From assembly GCF_018139625.1 (NCBI RefSeq), contig NZ_JAGSOH010000036.1, forward strand, positions 1 through 58,045: 58,045 bases of DNA. The letters run 5' to 3'. The notes under the pieces were generated by a model. That model searched no databases and was not told the DNA's origin. It was given only the letters and a program-made list of their open reading frames with translations. This document shows, in pieces, positions 1 through 8,452 of the stretch. How positions within the stretch are numbered: the first letter of the stretch is position 1; every line of letters begins with the position of its first letter. The position numbers and the translations under genes are program-made. The stretch comes from Actinospica acidithermotolerans. Its GTDB lineage: Bacteria > Actinomycetota > Actinomycetes > Streptomycetales > Catenulisporaceae.

Positions 1-1
1 G

Positions 2-121
2 GAGATCGTCGTGCGGGTGGGTCCGGACGTGGAGATCGAGTTCGGCGGGCTGACGATTCTGGTCCCGGCGGACTGCCCGACCGGAGGTCCGCCGCAGCCG
101 TTCCCGCTCTCCTCGTCCTGA
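2..121 (+). CDS. C-terminal fragment of an unidentified protein cut by the window edge
   Basis: A frame open from base 2 ends at a TGA at 119-121 and gives the last 39 residues of a protein that starts outside the window. The visible part has a short beta-rich stretch (VRVGPDVEIEFGG) and then a Pro/Ser tail. I do not recognise a family. The G/C-rich third codon positions fit coding sequence. The next gene lies 28 bases away on the other strand, so the two converge. Confidence 0.5.
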   Translation, partial: EIVVRVGPDVEIEFGGLTILVPADCPTGGPPQPFPLSSS

Positions 122-149
122 GCGCGGCCCGCCGCCGCGGGCGGCTCGG

Positions 150-662
150 TCAGCGCAGCCCGGCGATGAACTCGAGGGCGTGCTTGATGTTCTCGGGCAG
201 CCCGGCGACGGAGTCGAGCACCAGCCGGCGATCGGTCCAGGGCTCGTACCCGGCGCGCACCCGTTCGACGTCGTCCCAGGTCGGGTCCTCGAAGCCCTCG
301 ATGCCGCGGTCGCGTTCCTCCAGCCGGCGCCGGTGCAGCTGGGGCGAGGAGCAGACGACCTCGATGAAGGCCAGGCGCACCCGGCGCCGGGCGGCGAGCG
401 CGCGCCACTGCCGGCGGGCCGGCTCGACCGCGTTGACCGCGTCGACGATCACGCTCTGGCCCACGGCGAGGATCCCGTCCGCCACCGCCTCGGCGACGAG
501 GTAGGCGGCGAGCCCGGTCGGCTGGTCGCGGCCGATCCCGGAGCGGCGCAGCGCCGCCTCGATCGGGTCCACCGAGACGAGGGCCGCGGACAGCGAGCCG
601 CCGAGGCCGGCGGCGATCGAGCTCTTGCCCGAGGCGGGCAGTCCGGCCATCGCAATCAGCAT
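150..662 (-). CDS. AAA-family P-loop kinase-like ATPase
   Basis: This 170-residue protein has a Walker A motif, GLPASGKS, at residues 7-14, typical of small nucleoside or metabolite kinases and zeta-toxin-like P-loop proteins. A strand ending VIVDAVNA near residue 75 fits the Walker B/acceptor region of that fold, and an Arg-rich lid (RRRLEERDRG) follows. The family phosphorylates small molecules, but nothing here identifies the substrate. The gene stands alone on the minus strand and no strong ribosome binding site precedes its ATG. A second protein of the same general type is encoded at 41252. The fold is clear; the function is not. Confidence 0.75.
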   Translation of the reverse strand: MLIAMAGLPASGKSSIAAGLGGSLSAALVSVDPIEAALRRSGIGRDQPTGLAAYLVAEAVADGILAVGQSVIVDAVNAVEPARRQWRALAARRRVRLAFIEVVCSSPQLHRRRLEERDRGIEGFEDPTWDDVERVRAGYEPWTDRRLVLDSVAGLPENIKHALEFIAGLR

Positions 663-728
663 GCCAGAACTCTGCCATAAGGCCTGGTTAAGGCGGAAGG
701 CCGGGCGGCCCCGTGCCCGCCGCGCGGA

Positions 729-1388
729 TCAGTCGATGCGCACCGGGCCGTTCTCGGTGCGGAAGTCCACCGCCACCAGCCCCGCCTCGTCGTAGGCGTT
801 GCGCAGGTCGGCGGGCTCGAGCCAGTTGACCTTCAGCTCCGGCAGCGGATCGTGCTCCGGGTCGCCGAGCCAGCCGAGCACCAGGTCCCGGTCCCCGGAG
901 ATCTCCAGCCGGTCGATCTCCGGCAGCGGCTCCGCGCCGTACGAGGGGTGCAGCTCGGGCGGGCAGTCCCAGCAGATCAGGTAGGGCAGCTGCGGGTCGT
1001 CGATCAGGTCGAGCACGCCGATCTGGTGCCACTCCAGCAGCTTGCCGTCCGGCCGCCTTCGCTGCCCCTGGGCCGCCTCGCGCCCGAGCCGCTTCTCGAA
1101 CGGCCCCAGGTCCTCGACCCCGACCACCCAGCCGAGCCAGCCGCCGCCGAGCTCGGCCCGCCGCTTGACCGCCCGCCCGAACGGCGCCGAATCGGTCGCC
1201 GGGTGCTCGAGCGGGGCGACGACCTCGACGTAGGCCCCGTCGGGCAGCGGCAGCACCGCGTTGCGGGTGCCGAAGCGCGGGTGCACGCCGCCGTCCCGGA
1301 ACGGGGCGCCGAGCAGCGAGCCGAGCCGGGAGACGGTCGAGGAGAACGCGTCGAGTTCGACGGCGTAGGAGATGTGGTCGAGACGCAT
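729..1388 (-). CDS. VOC/glyoxalase-like domain protein
   Basis: The start chosen is the ATG at 1388, which gives 219 residues beginning MRLDHISYAV. This is the usual first strand of the vicinal oxygen chelate (glyoxalase_3-like) fold. HPRFGTRNAVLPLPDGAYVEVV in two adjoining strands is the matching substrate and metal-side motif of this subfamily. An upstream extension to 1502 is possible but would run through the promoter. The hexamer TAGGGT lies 7 bases before the ATG on the minus strand, so the mRNA is probably leaderless. The gene is divergent from the F420-type oxidoreductase at 1561. The substrate is unknown. Confidence 0.8.
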   Translation of the reverse strand: MRLDHISYAVELDAFSSTVSRLGSLLGAPFRDGGVHPRFGTRNAVLPLPDGAYVEVVAPLEHPATDSAPFGRAVKRRAELGGGWLGWVVGVEDLGPFEKRLGREAAQGQRRRPDGKLLEWHQIGVLDLIDDPQLPYLICWDCPPELHPSYGAEPLPEIDRLEISGDRDLVLGWLGDPEHDPLPELKVNWLEPADLRNAYDEAGLVAVDFRTENGPVRID

Positions 1389-1395
1389 GTCTCTG

Positions 1396-1401
1396 ACCCT
1401 A
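1396..1401 (-). promoter_or_regulatory. -10 element for a leaderless VOC transcript
   Basis: On the minus strand TAGGGT ends 7 bases before the ATG at 1388, which puts the expected transcription start at or next to the start codon. No good -35 is seen. Confidence 0.45.
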
Positions 1402-1444
1402 CCCGGCCCGGGACAAATCGATACGCATCGACAGGTTCTGTCAC

Positions 1445-1479
1445 CGGAAGTCGTACGCTCGGCCCGCGGAAGTCGTACG
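1445..1479. repeat. Two 13-bp direct repeats in the divergent VOC/oxidoreductase promoter region
   Basis: CGGAAGTCGTACG occurs at 1445-1457 and again at 1467-1479, 22 bp apart, which is two helical turns and places both copies on one DNA face. The spacing suggests a regulator site, but no regulator gene is adjacent. Confidence 0.5.
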
Positions 1480-1560
1480 GTCGGGCCACCAGGGCGCCCC
1501 ACCCGGACAGCCCATAGAGTTGCCGTGACGGATCACGAACGGGATGTCAGGAGAACGGTG

Positions 1561-2562
1561 ATGAGCTCACCCCACATCGGCTACGCGGCGATGCTCGAGC
1601 AGTTCGGGCCCATCGAGGTCACCGGCTACAGCGCCGCGGCCGAGGCCGCCGGGTTCACCGGCGTGATGGCCGCCGACCACTTCCAGCCGTGGGTGCCGCA
1701 GCAGGGCAGCGCCCCGTTCGTCTGGAACGTGCTGACCGCGATCGGCGCGCGCACCCAGGGCGACCTCGGCCCCGGCGTGACCTGCCCGTCCTTCAAGATG
1801 CACCCGGCGATCGTGGCGCAGGCCTCGGCGACGCTGGCCGCGATGTACCCGGGCCGGCACTGGCTCGGCCTCGGCGCGGGCGAGGCGCTGAACGAGCACG
1901 TGGTCGGCGGCTACTGGCCGGAGGGCCCGGAGCGCTCGGCGCGCATGTGGGAGGCCCTGGAGATCATCAAGAAGCTGTTCGCCTCCGGCCGCACCGGCAA
2001 GGAGACCAAGCACGCGGGCAGGTACTTCCAGCTCGAGACCTGCCGGCTGTGGACCGTCCCGGAGCAGGACCCGGAGATCTACATCGCCACCGCGGGCCCG
2101 CTCAACGCCAAGCGCACCGGCAGGCTCGCCGACGGCATCATCACCCCGGGCGCGGCGCCGGCGAAGATCGAGATGGTGCTCGGCAAGTTCGCCGAGGGCG
2201 CCCGCGAGGCGGGCAAGGACCCGGAGACCATGCCGAAGATCCTGCAGCTGCACCTGTCCTGGGCCGAGACCGACGAGCAGGCGCTGGCCAACGCGATGAC
2301 CGAGTGGCCCAACGGCGGGATGAAGTTCGACAAGGGCGACATCCGCTCGCCGTACCACTTCGAGCAGATGGCCAAGCTGGTCCGCCCGGAGGACTTCGAC
2401 GGCCGGATGGTCATCAGCGCGGACCCGGACGTGCACCGCGCCGAGATCCAGCGCTACCTCGACCTGGGCTTCGACCGCATCTACCTGCACAACGTCGGGC
2501 GCAACCAGACCGAGTGGATCGAGGCGTTCGGCCGCGAGGTGCTCCCCAAGCTCAGCCGGTAG
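1561..2562 (+). CDS. LLM-class F420-dependent oxidoreductase (glucose-6-phosphate dehydrogenase-like)
   Basis: A 333-residue luciferase-like TIM-barrel protein of the F420-dependent dehydrogenase family. Typical segments are MAADHFQPW near residues 39-47, the HWLGLGAGEALNEH loop near 100-113 that contacts the cofactor, and IYIATAGPLNAK near 177-188. The substrate may not be glucose 6-phosphate, because many paralogues of this family act on other alcohols or aldehydes. The ATG at 1561 is chosen because AGGAGA sits 6 bases upstream and the conserved first strand starts right after it. It implies that the host makes coenzyme F420. A strong hairpin follows the stop codon. Confidence 0.88.
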   Translation: MSSPHIGYAAMLEQFGPIEVTGYSAAAEAAGFTGVMAADHFQPWVPQQGSAPFVWNVLTAIGARTQGDLGPGVTCPSFKMHPAIVAQASATLAAMYPGRHWLGLGAGEALNEHVVGGYWPEGPERSARMWEALEIIKKLFASGRTGKETKHAGRYFQLETCRLWTVPEQDPEIYIATAGPLNAKRTGRLADGIITPGAAPAKIEMVLGKFAEGAREAGKDPETMPKILQLHLSWAETDEQALANAMTEWPNGGMKFDKGDIRSPYHFEQMAKLVRPEDFDGRMVISADPDVHRAEIQRYLDLGFDRIYLHNVGRNQTEWIEAFGREVLPKLSR

Positions 2563-2588
2563 CCTCCGGCCGCGCAGACCGCGAACCT

Positions 2589-2635
2589 CCCCGCCCCCGT
2601 CCCGCGTGTCCGGGGCGGGGGCGGGGCCGCTTTTC
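2589..2635 (+). terminator. Rho-independent-type terminator after the F420 oxidoreductase
   Basis: Perfect 10-bp arms, CCCCGCCCCC at 2589-2598 and GGGGGCGGGG at 2617-2626, are followed by a short TTTT at 2631-2634. Confidence 0.7.
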
Positions 2636-2815
2636 GCGTCCGCCCTGGCGGGCGGTACCCCGCAAGGGTGGCGCAATTGCATATGCATTTTTGGGCAAAA
2701 CGGCCCCGTGAGGCCCGCCGATGCGCCAGACTCGTACCCGCGGGCGCGAACGGATTCGTACATTCGAACGGCGACCCGCTGAGCTGAACATACGAAAATC
2801 GGGAGCGAGGCGGGG

Positions 2816-3316
2816 ATGAGCCGCAGGCGGCGTCGCGAGCGCGAGCCGGGACGGGTCCGCAAGACCGTCGAGGTGCTGGTGTCCGGGCTGTTCGGGATGG
2901 CGGTCGTCGGCGTGGTCGTCGCCCTGCTGCAGAGCGGTGCGAGCCCCTCCCCCTCGCCGAGCCCGGCCGCCACGGTCTCCGACCGGTCCTTCCCCGGCGA
3001 CGGCGCGAACGGCGGCCCGGTCAGCGTCCGCAGCGCCGATCCCGGCACCGTCGAGACCACCGGCCAGGTCAACGCGGCGGCCACCGGCACGATCCCGAGC
3101 AGCCCGGCGCAGGGGGCCCAGGGCGCGCAGGCCACCGGGCAGACCGAGCCCGCCGATCCGACCACGTCCGCGACGCAGAGCTCTGGCACGGCGAAGTCGA
3201 GCGCCTCGGCCTCGTCATCGAGCACCGCGACGGCGAGCTCCACCGCCTCGTCGAGCGGCGGGGGCCTCGGCGGACTGGTCGGCGGCGTGGTGGGCGGGGT
3301 CCTCGGGCTGCTCTGA
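2816..3316 (+). CDS. Small membrane-anchored protein with a Ser/Thr/Ala-rich outer region
   Basis: 166 residues. A very basic N-terminus (MSRRRRRERE) precedes one membrane segment at about residues 20-41 (LVSGLFGMAVVGVVVALL). The basic residues suggest that the N-terminus stays in the cytoplasm. The rest is a low-complexity Ser/Thr/Ala/Pro region ending in a glycine-rich hydrophobic tail (LGGLVGGVVGGVLGLL), which could be a second membrane-inserting or self-associating segment. No family is recognised. GGGAG lies about 11 bases before the ATG. The region upstream is unusually AT-rich for this genome. It is probably a real exported protein, but its function is unknown. Confidence 0.6.
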   Translation: MSRRRRREREPGRVRKTVEVLVSGLFGMAVVGVVVALLQSGASPSPSPSPAATVSDRSFPGDGANGGPVSVRSADPGTVETTGQVNAAATGTIPSSPAQGAQGAQATGQTEPADPTTSATQSSGTAKSSASASSSSTATASSTASSSGGGLGGLVGGVVGGVLGLL

Positions 3317-3355
3317 GAGCGAATCAGATCCCTGTGTTCAATTCGATCATCCTGC

Positions 3356-3361
3356 TAGCGT
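3356..3361 (+). promoter_or_regulatory. -10 element for a leaderless methyltransferase transcript
   Basis: TAGCGT ends 6 bases before the ATG at 3368. The only purine-rich bases before the ATG (AGG) touch the start codon and are too close to act as a ribosome binding site. Confidence 0.4.
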
Positions 3362-3367
3362 ACGAGG

Positions 3368-4144
3368 ATGGGACGCACACAGGACGGCAGCGCGGGCGAC
3401 GCGGACTACGGCAGGATCGGCACCGGCTACGCGGGCTACCGGCGGCCCGAGCCGCGGATCGCGGCGGTCATCGAGCAGGCGCTGGCGGGCGCGAAGACGC
3501 TCGTGAACGTCGGGGCCGGCACCGGATCCTACGAGTCGCAGGCCTTTGAGGTAACTGCGGTCGAGCCGTCCGCCACGATGCGCGCGCAGCGACCGGCGCA
3601 CCTCTCCCCCGCGATCGACGCGGTCGCCGAGGCGCTCCCGTTCCCGGACGACGCCTTCGACGCCGCGATGACCACCTACAGCGTGCACCAGTGGAGCGAC
3701 CTTAAGGCGGGCCTGCGCGAGATGCGCCGCGTCGCCCGCGGCCCGGTGGTCGTCGTCGGCGGCGACCCGGACCGCGTCCGGGACTACTGGCTGGCCGAGT
3801 ACGCGCCGGAGATGATGGAGATCGAGGCGCGACGGTACCCCACGATCGGCGAGATCGCCGAGACGCTCGGCGGCATCGTCGAGGTGACGCAGATCCCCAT
3901 CCCCTTCGACTGCACCGACGGCTTCATCGAGGCCTACTACGGCCGCCCGGAAGCGCTCCTCGATCCCGAGGCGCGCAAGGCCTGCTCCGCCTGGAGCCTC
4001 GTCGACGAGCAGCGCGCCGCGCGGTACGTCGAGGCGCTGAGCGAGGCGATCGAGTCAGGGGCCTGGGACGCGCGGCACGGTCACCTGCGCACGCAGCCGT
4101 CCTTCGACGGGTCCCTCGTGCTGATCAAGGCGACCCCCGCGTAG
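3368..4144 (+). CDS. Class I SAM-dependent methyltransferase
   Basis: 258 residues with the Methyltransf_11-type fold. Motif I is LVNVGAGTGSYE at about 45-56, the acidic end of strand 2 is VTAVEPS near 62-68, and the LPFPDDAFDAAMTTYSVHQW stretch near 90-109 corresponds to motifs II-III. Proteins with this pattern (YARxRRPDP-like N-terminus, here YAGYRRPEP) are common in actinomycetes and methylate unknown small molecules. Start and promoter suggest a leaderless mRNA. The gene converges with the PH-domain gene, with only 6 bases between the two stop codons. Confidence 0.85.
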   Translation: MGRTQDGSAGDADYGRIGTGYAGYRRPEPRIAAVIEQALAGAKTLVNVGAGTGSYESQAFEVTAVEPSATMRAQRPAHLSPAIDAVAEALPFPDDAFDAAMTTYSVHQWSDLKAGLREMRRVARGPVVVVGGDPDRVRDYWLAEYAPEMMEIEARRYPTIGEIAETLGGIVEVTQIPIPFDCTDGFIEAYYGRPEALLDPEARKACSAWSLVDEQRAARYVEALSEAIESGAWDARHGHLRTQPSFDGSLVLIKATPA

Positions 4145-4150
4145 CGCGGC

Positions 4151-4693
4151 TCAGTTGTACGAGTAGTAGTCCACCAGCGCCCGCAGCTCGGCGACCGCCG
4201 AGCGCGCGGCGTTGAGCCCGTCGGCCGGCTGGATGCCCATCACCGAGAGCGTCGTGCCGTCGTCGAGGTCGAGCAGCACCCACGGGTCGCCCGAGCGCAG
4301 GTTCACGGTCACGATCTGCGCCCACTCGAGCCGGTGGGTACGCAGCATGTTGACGACGGTCAGCCCCTCGGCGTCGGCGACGGCCTTCGGCCGGGCGAGC
4401 ACCATCAGCACGACGGCGCCCGCGAAACCGATGCAGGCGAAGGCGATCCGGTCCGGCAGCGGCCACGGCTCGCCGCCGTCCGACGGCAGCGTGGCGGCGA
4501 TCGCCGTCATGCTGCCCGCCAGAACGGCGGCCACGGTGTAGATGATCGTCCGGGTGCGGTGCGGCCGCCAGGTCACCGGCAGCGCGGGCAGTTCGCCGCT
4601 CCGGCCGCCGCCCGGGCCGCCCAGCTCCCCACCGCCGAACTCGGCGCCGTCCCGCCCGCGGAACGGGTGTCCGTTCGGCGCCATCGAGTCCAT
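4151..4693 (-). CDS. PH-domain (bPH_6-type) membrane protein at the end of the rib-his operon
   Basis: 180 residues: a disordered Gly/Pro-rich N-terminal 35 residues, two membrane segments (about 49-67 and 82-99) and a C-terminal beta-rich domain with the pattern of the actinobacterial bacterial-PH family (WAQIVTVNL, WVLLDLDDGTTLSVMGIQ). In many actinomycetes a gene of this family follows hisG, and it does here too, 83 bases downstream. The biochemical role is unknown. GGAG about 10 bases upstream of the ATG supports the start. Confidence 0.8.
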   Translation of the reverse strand: MDSMAPNGHPFRGRDGAEFGGGELGGPGGGRSGELPALPVTWRPHRTRTIIYTVAAVLAGSMTAIAATLPSDGGEPWPLPDRIAFACIGFAGAVVLMVLARPKAVADAEGLTVVNMLRTHRLEWAQIVTVNLRSGDPWVLLDLDDGTTLSVMGIQPADGLNAARSAVAELRALVDYYSYN

Positions 4694-4776
4694 CCGCTTC
4701 TACTCCGGTGTAGCCGTGCAGGGTCCGAGCAACCGGCCGAGAACCCGCGAATTCCAGGCCACGTACGAGATCCGGC

Positions 4777-5619
4777 CTAGATGCGGCACGCCCTGATGTC
4801 GGTCACGAGGATAGCGCGTGCGCCGATCTCCCAGAGGTCGTCCATGATGCTCTGGGTCCGCTCCCGCGGCACCATCGCGCGCACCGCGACCCAGCCCTCC
4901 GAATGCAGCGGACTGACCGTGGGCGACTCGAGACCCGGCGTCAGGTCCACCGCCTCCTGCAGCCGCTCCGCGCGGATGTCGTAGTCCATCATCACGTACT
5001 TGCGCGCCACCAGGACGCCCTGCAGCCGGCGCAGGAACTGCTCCGTGCCCGGGGCGGGATCGGCGTCGCGCCGCTTGATCACCACGGCCTCGGACTCGAG
5101 GATCGGTGAGCCGATCAGCTCCAGGCCCGCCTGCCGCAGCGTCGTGCCGGTCGAGACCACGTCCGCGATCACGTCGGCCACGCCGAGCTGGATGGAGATC
5201 TCCACGGCGCCGTCCAGCTTGACCACCTCGGCCGGCACGCCGGCCCGGTCCAGGTGCGACTGCACGATGCCCGGGTACGAGGTGGCGATCCGGCGGCCCT
5301 TGAGGTCCTCGAGCGTGGACCCGGTGCCCGGCCGCCCGGCGAAGCGGAAGGTGGACTTGCCGAAGCCGAGCGGCAGGATCTCCTCGGCGTCGGCACGCGA
5401 GTCGAGCAGCAGATCGCGTCCGGTGATCCCGATGTCGAGCCGCCCGGAGCCCACGTACACCGCGATGTCGCGCGGCCGCAGGTAGAACAGCTCGACCCCG
5501 GCGTCCGGGTCGATCACCATCAGCTCGCGGTCCTTGCGCTGCCGGTAGCCGGCCTCATGGAGCATCTCGCCCGCCGCCTCGGAGAGGGATCCCTTGTTGG
5601 GCACGGCGATGCGAAGCAT
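4777..5619 (-). CDS. hisG: ATP phosphoribosyltransferase (long form)
   Basis: HisG catalyses the first and feedback-controlled step of histidine synthesis, joining ATP and PRPP. The 280-residue protein starts MLRIAVPNKGSL, the family's first strand. It carries DVVSTGTTLRQAGL near residues 154-167, the PRPP-binding loop, and has the extra C-terminal regulatory domain (about 205-280) of the long, HisZ-independent form. The start at 5619 is preferred over one at 5664 because GAGAAGGACGG precedes it and homology begins there. It follows hisE by 57 bases in the same operon, so it is probably under FMN riboswitch control as well as any internal promoter. Confidence 0.95.
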   Translation of the reverse strand: MLRIAVPNKGSLSEAAGEMLHEAGYRQRKDRELMVIDPDAGVELFYLRPRDIAVYVGSGRLDIGITGRDLLLDSRADAEEILPLGFGKSTFRFAGRPGTGSTLEDLKGRRIATSYPGIVQSHLDRAGVPAEVVKLDGAVEISIQLGVADVIADVVSTGTTLRQAGLELIGSPILESEAVVIKRRDADPAPGTEQFLRRLQGVLVARKYVMMDYDIRAERLQEAVDLTPGLESPTVSPLHSEGWVAVRAMVPRERTQSIMDDLWEIGARAILVTDIRACRI

Positions 5620-5676
5620 GGGGCTGTTTCCGTCCTTCTCGATGGTGATTTCCCGGTAATCCACTGGATACCGACG

Positions 5677-5958
5677 TTACAGAGTCCGGTAGACGTCGTC
5701 GAGCGAGATGCCGCGCGCGACCATCAGCACCTGCAGGTGGTACAGCAGCTGGCTGATCTCCTCGGCGGTGCGCTCGTCGCCCTCGTGCTCGGCGGCCATC
5801 CACACCTCGGCGGCCTCCTCGACGACCTTCTTGCCGATCGCGTGCACGCCGGCCTGGACCAGCTCCACGGTCCGCGAGCCCGGCGTGCCCGCCGCGGCCT
5901 TCGCCTTGAGCTCCTCGAACAGCGCCTCGAAGGTCTTCGGCGCGCGCTCCCCGCTCAC
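5677..5958 (-). CDS. hisE: Phosphoribosyl-ATP pyrophosphatase
   Basis: HisE removes pyrophosphate from phosphoribosyl-ATP, the second step of histidine synthesis. The 93-residue protein has the MazG-like helical motif [14 protein letters not shown] at 43-56 and a second helix, [14 protein letters not shown], at 66-79, which supply the acidic metal ligands. The start is a GTG that overlaps the ribH stop codon by four bases (GTGA), implying translational coupling. A longer in-frame extension to 6360 exists but lies inside ribH. It is a stand-alone HisE without HisI, as is normal for actinobacteria. Confidence 0.93.
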   Translation of the reverse strand: MSGERAPKTFEALFEELKAKAAAGTPGSRTVELVQAGVHAIGKKVVEEAAEVWMAAEHEGDERTAEEISQLLYHLQVLMVARGISLDDVYRTL

Positions 5959-6449
5959 CGCTCCCCCAGGTTCTTCAGGGTCAGCGCGGTGGCGACGGCG
6001 CTGAGCGCGGCCTCGCGGCCCTTGTCCTCGGCGGAGCCGGGCAGGCCGGCGCGGTCGATCGCCTGCTGCTCGTCGTCCGTGGTGAGCACGCCGAAGCCGA
6101 CCGGGATGCCGGACTCGACGGCGACCTTGGTCAGGCCGTCGGTGGCCGCCTGGCAGACGTACTCGAAGTGCGGGGTGCCGCCGCGGATGACCACGCCCAG
6201 CGCGACGATCGCGTCGTAGCGGTTCTTGGCCAGCGCGTGCGCGGCGACCGGCAGCTCGAAGCAGCCGGGGACGCGCACGAGCGTGGGCTCGTCGATCCCG
6301 TGCTCGGCCAGCGCCTTGACGGCGTTGGTCACGAGGGCGTCCATCACCTCGGTGTGCCACTGGGCGGCCACGATCGCGACGCGCAGGTGCGCGCAGCGCT
6401 TGAGGTCCGCCGGGTTGATGCCGAGCTCGGGGGCTCCGCTGCCTGCCAC
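5955..6449 (-). CDS. ribH: 6,7-dimethyl-8-ribityllumazine synthase
   Basis: Lumazine synthase condenses the pyrimidine intermediate with 3,4-dihydroxy-2-butanone 4-phosphate, the penultimate riboflavin step. At 164 residues it has the full family length, with [16 protein letters not shown] near 24-39, VPGCFELP near 60-67, [17 protein letters not shown] with the catalytic His near 82-98, and the [12 protein letters not shown] loop. It lies 61 bases after ribB and overlaps hisE. It is part of the riboswitch-controlled operon. Confidence 0.96.
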   Translation of the reverse strand: MAGSGAPELGINPADLKRCAHLRVAIVAAQWHTEVMDALVTNAVKALAEHGIDEPTLVRVPGCFELPVAAHALAKNRYDAIVALGVVIRGGTPHFEYVCQAATDGLTKVAVESGIPVGFGVLTTDDEQQAIDRAGLPGSAEDKGREAALSAVATALTLKNLGER

Positions 6450-6510
6450 TTCGGAGTGCTCCTTCGTACCGTGTCGAGCTGCTGGAAACAGACGTTATCG
6501 CTTCACCGGG

Positions 6511-7152
6511 TCAGACCCGGTGCGCCGTCCGGTATGCGATCAGGTCCGCGATCGAGATCAGCGCGAGACCATGCTCGCGCGCGAACGCGCGCAGTTCGGG
6601 GAGCCGCGCCATGGTGCCGTCGTCGTTGACGATCTCGACCAGGACGCCCACCGGGTTGAGCCCGGCCAGCCGGGCCAGGTCGACGGCCGCCTCGGTGTGC
6701 CCGGGGCGCTCGATCACGCCGCCGGGCCGGGCGCGCAGCGGGAAGACGTGTCCCGGCCGGGTCAGGTCGTCCGGCCCGGTGCCCCGGGCCGAGAGCAGCC
6801 GGATGGTGTGCGCCCGGTCGGCCGCGCTGATCCCGGTGGTCACGCCCTCGCGCGCGTCCACGGTGACGGTGAACGCGGTGCCCTTGCGGTCCTGGTTGAC
6901 CGCGGTCATCGGCGGCAGGTCCAGCGCGTCGGCCCGGTCGTCGTACATCGGGGCGCAGATCACGCCGCTGGAGTAGCGGACCGTGAAGGCCAGCAGCTCC
7001 GGGGTGGCGTGCTCGGCGGCGAAGATGATGTCGCCCTCGTTCTCCCGGTCCTCGTCGTCGACGACCACGACTGGCCGGCCGGCGGCGATCTCCAGCAGCG
7101 CGGTCTCGATCGTGTCGAGGCCGGTGTCGGCGGCCTGCAGCGTGGCGTTCAT
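6511..7152 (-). CDS. ribB: 3,4-dihydroxy-2-butanone-4-phosphate synthase, single domain
   Basis: RibB converts ribulose 5-phosphate to the four-carbon riboflavin precursor. The 213 residues hold all expected motifs: [10 protein letters not shown] near 32-41 (metal and substrate acid loop), [20 protein letters not shown] near 106-116, RPGHVFPL near 132-139 and [14 protein letters not shown] near 151-164. Most actinomycete homologues are RibBA fusions of about 400 residues, but this one stops where the GTP cyclohydrolase II domain would start. A separate ribA must exist elsewhere. The ATG overlaps the ribM stop codon (ATGA). Confidence 0.93.
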   Translation of the reverse strand: MNATLQAADTGLDTIETALLEIAAGRPVVVVDDEDRENEGDIIFAAEHATPELLAFTVRYSSGVICAPMYDDRADALDLPPMTAVNQDRKGTAFTVTVDAREGVTTGISAADRAHTIRLLSARGTGPDDLTRPGHVFPLRARPGGVIERPGHTEAAVDLARLAGLNPVGVLVEIVNDDGTMARLPELRAFAREHGLALISIADLIAYRTAHRV

Positions 7153-7823
7153 GCGTGGACTCCTTCGACGACGGGGGCGGACTCGATCGGGGCGGGCGCC
7201 GGGGCGGTGCGGGCGAGCCGGATCCACTGCCGCAGCCCCGCGATGACCAGCACGAAGTAGACCGCGTAGGTGAAGCCGGAGACCGGCAGCCCGCTGTGGA
7301 AGGCGAGCGGCACGCCGACCACGTCCACCGCGATCCAGACGAACCAGAACTCGACCCAGCCGCGCCCCTGGCACAGTGTCGCGGCGAGCGAGCCCACGAA
7401 GATGTACGCGTCGGGCAGCGGGGCCCAGGAGGAGTGGGTGGCCGAGAGCAGCCAGGCGAAGCCGAGGGTGCCGACGGCGAGGAAGCCGAGCAGCGCGAGC
7501 CGCTCGGCGCCGCGGGCCCAGCGGATCGTGACTCCCTGCGGGTGCTCCGCGCCGCGCTGCCGGTTCCAGCGCCACCAGCCGTAGGAGGCGGCGGCGACGA
7601 CCACGAGCTGCCGCGCGGCGTTGCCGCCGAGGTGCACCGACATCGAGGCGCCGAACAGCAGGATCGCGCCGGTGATCTGCACCGGCCAGGCCCACAGGGA
7701 CCGGCGTATCGCGAGGGCGACGGTCGCCAGGCCGAGCAGGTTGCCCAGCAGATCGGACCAGCGCACGGTTTCGCCGCCGAGCTGGAAGGCGACCGCGTTC
7801 GCCCAGCCGAACAGGCCGTTCAC
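7149..7823 (-). CDS. ribM: PnuC-family vitamin transporter, probably riboflavin transporter RibM
   Basis: A 224-residue membrane protein with about seven hydrophobic segments and PnuC-family motifs, such as the [10 protein letters not shown] segment near 78-87 and [19 protein letters not shown] near 153-171. PnuC proteins carry nicotinamide riboside. The related RibM of Corynebacterium and Streptomyces carries riboflavin and is encoded in riboswitch-controlled rib operons, exactly this setting, so RibM is the better assignment (inference from context). The GTG start overlaps the ribE stop codon by four bases, and its own stop overlaps the ribB start. Confidence 0.85.
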   Translation of the reverse strand: MNGLFGWANAVAFQLGGETVRWSDLLGNLLGLATVALAIRRSLWAWPVQITGAILLFGASMSVHLGGNAARQLVVVAAASYGWWRWNRQRGAEHPQGVTIRWARGAERLALLGFLAVGTLGFAWLLSATHSSWAPLPDAYIFVGSLAATLCQGRGWVEFWFVWIAVDVVGVPLAFHSGLPVSGFTYAVYFVLVIAGLRQWIRLARTAPAPAPIESAPVVEGVHA

Positions 7824-8452
7824 CGGGCGCTCCCGGCGGCGGCGCCGAGCAGCTTCTCGGTGTACTTGGCGATCACGTCGACCTCGAGGTTGACCCGGGC
7901 GCCCGGCTGCTTGACCCCGAGGGTGGTCTGCGCGAGGGTCGCCGGGATCAGCGAGACGGTGAAGTCCGGCTGCTCGCCGTCGGTGATGTCGCTGACGGTG
8001 AGGCTGATGCCGTCGACCGTGATCGAGCCCTTCTCCACGACGTAGCGGGCCAGGCCGGCGGGCAGCGAGACGCGCACCAGCTCCCAGTGCTCGCCGGGGG
8101 TGCGCTCCAGAACGGTGCCGGTGCCGTCGACGTGGCCCTGCACGATGTGCCCGCCGAAGCGGCCGTTCGCCACCATCGGGCGCTCGAGGTTGACCGGGTC
8201 GCCGGGCTTGAGGTCGCCGAGGCTGGAGCGGCTGAGCGACTCGGCCATCACGTCGGCGGTGAACTCGCCGCCCTTGAGGCTGGCCGCGCCGGTCTCGTCG
8301 ACGACGGTCAGGCAGACGCCGTTGACGGCGATGGACGCGCCGTGGACGGCGTCCGAGGTGACGACGGGGCCGCGCACCGTGTAGCGCGCGGCGTCGGGCA
8401 GGTTCTCGATGGCGACGATCTCGCCGAGTTCCTCGATGATTCCGGTGAACAC
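7820..8452 (-). CDS. ribE: Riboflavin synthase alpha chain
   Basis: The enzyme dismutates two lumazines to riboflavin. The 210 residues form two similar beta-barrel halves: [10 protein letters not shown] at the N-terminus (GTG start), NGVCLTV in the first half and DGISLTVSD in the second, plus [12 protein letters not shown] in the linker region. The GTG at 8452 is chosen because homology starts there and GGGAG lies about 9 bases upstream. It is the first gene of the rib-his operon, 164 bases downstream of the riboswitch. Confidence 0.96.
   Translation of the reverse strand: MFTGIIEELGEIVAIENLPDAARYTVRGPVVTSDAVHGASIAVNGVCLTVVDETGAASLKGGEFTADVMAESLSRSSLGDLKPGDPVNLERPMVANGRFGGHIVQGHVDGTGTVLERTPGEHWELVRVSLPAGLARYVVEKGSITVDGISLTVSDITDGEQPDFTVSLIPATLAQTTLGVKQPGARVNLEVDVIAKYTEKLLGAAAGSAR

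Noticed and set aside
5959-6360. Longer start for hisE giving a 227-residue protein
   Set aside because: The extension lies wholly inside ribH in another frame, and HisE homology begins at the GTG that overlaps the ribH stop codon.
7149-7823. Nicotinamide riboside transporter PnuC as the name for the rib-operon membrane protein
   Set aside because: The fold is the same, but its place between ribE and ribB under an FMN riboswitch fits riboflavin transport (RibM) better.
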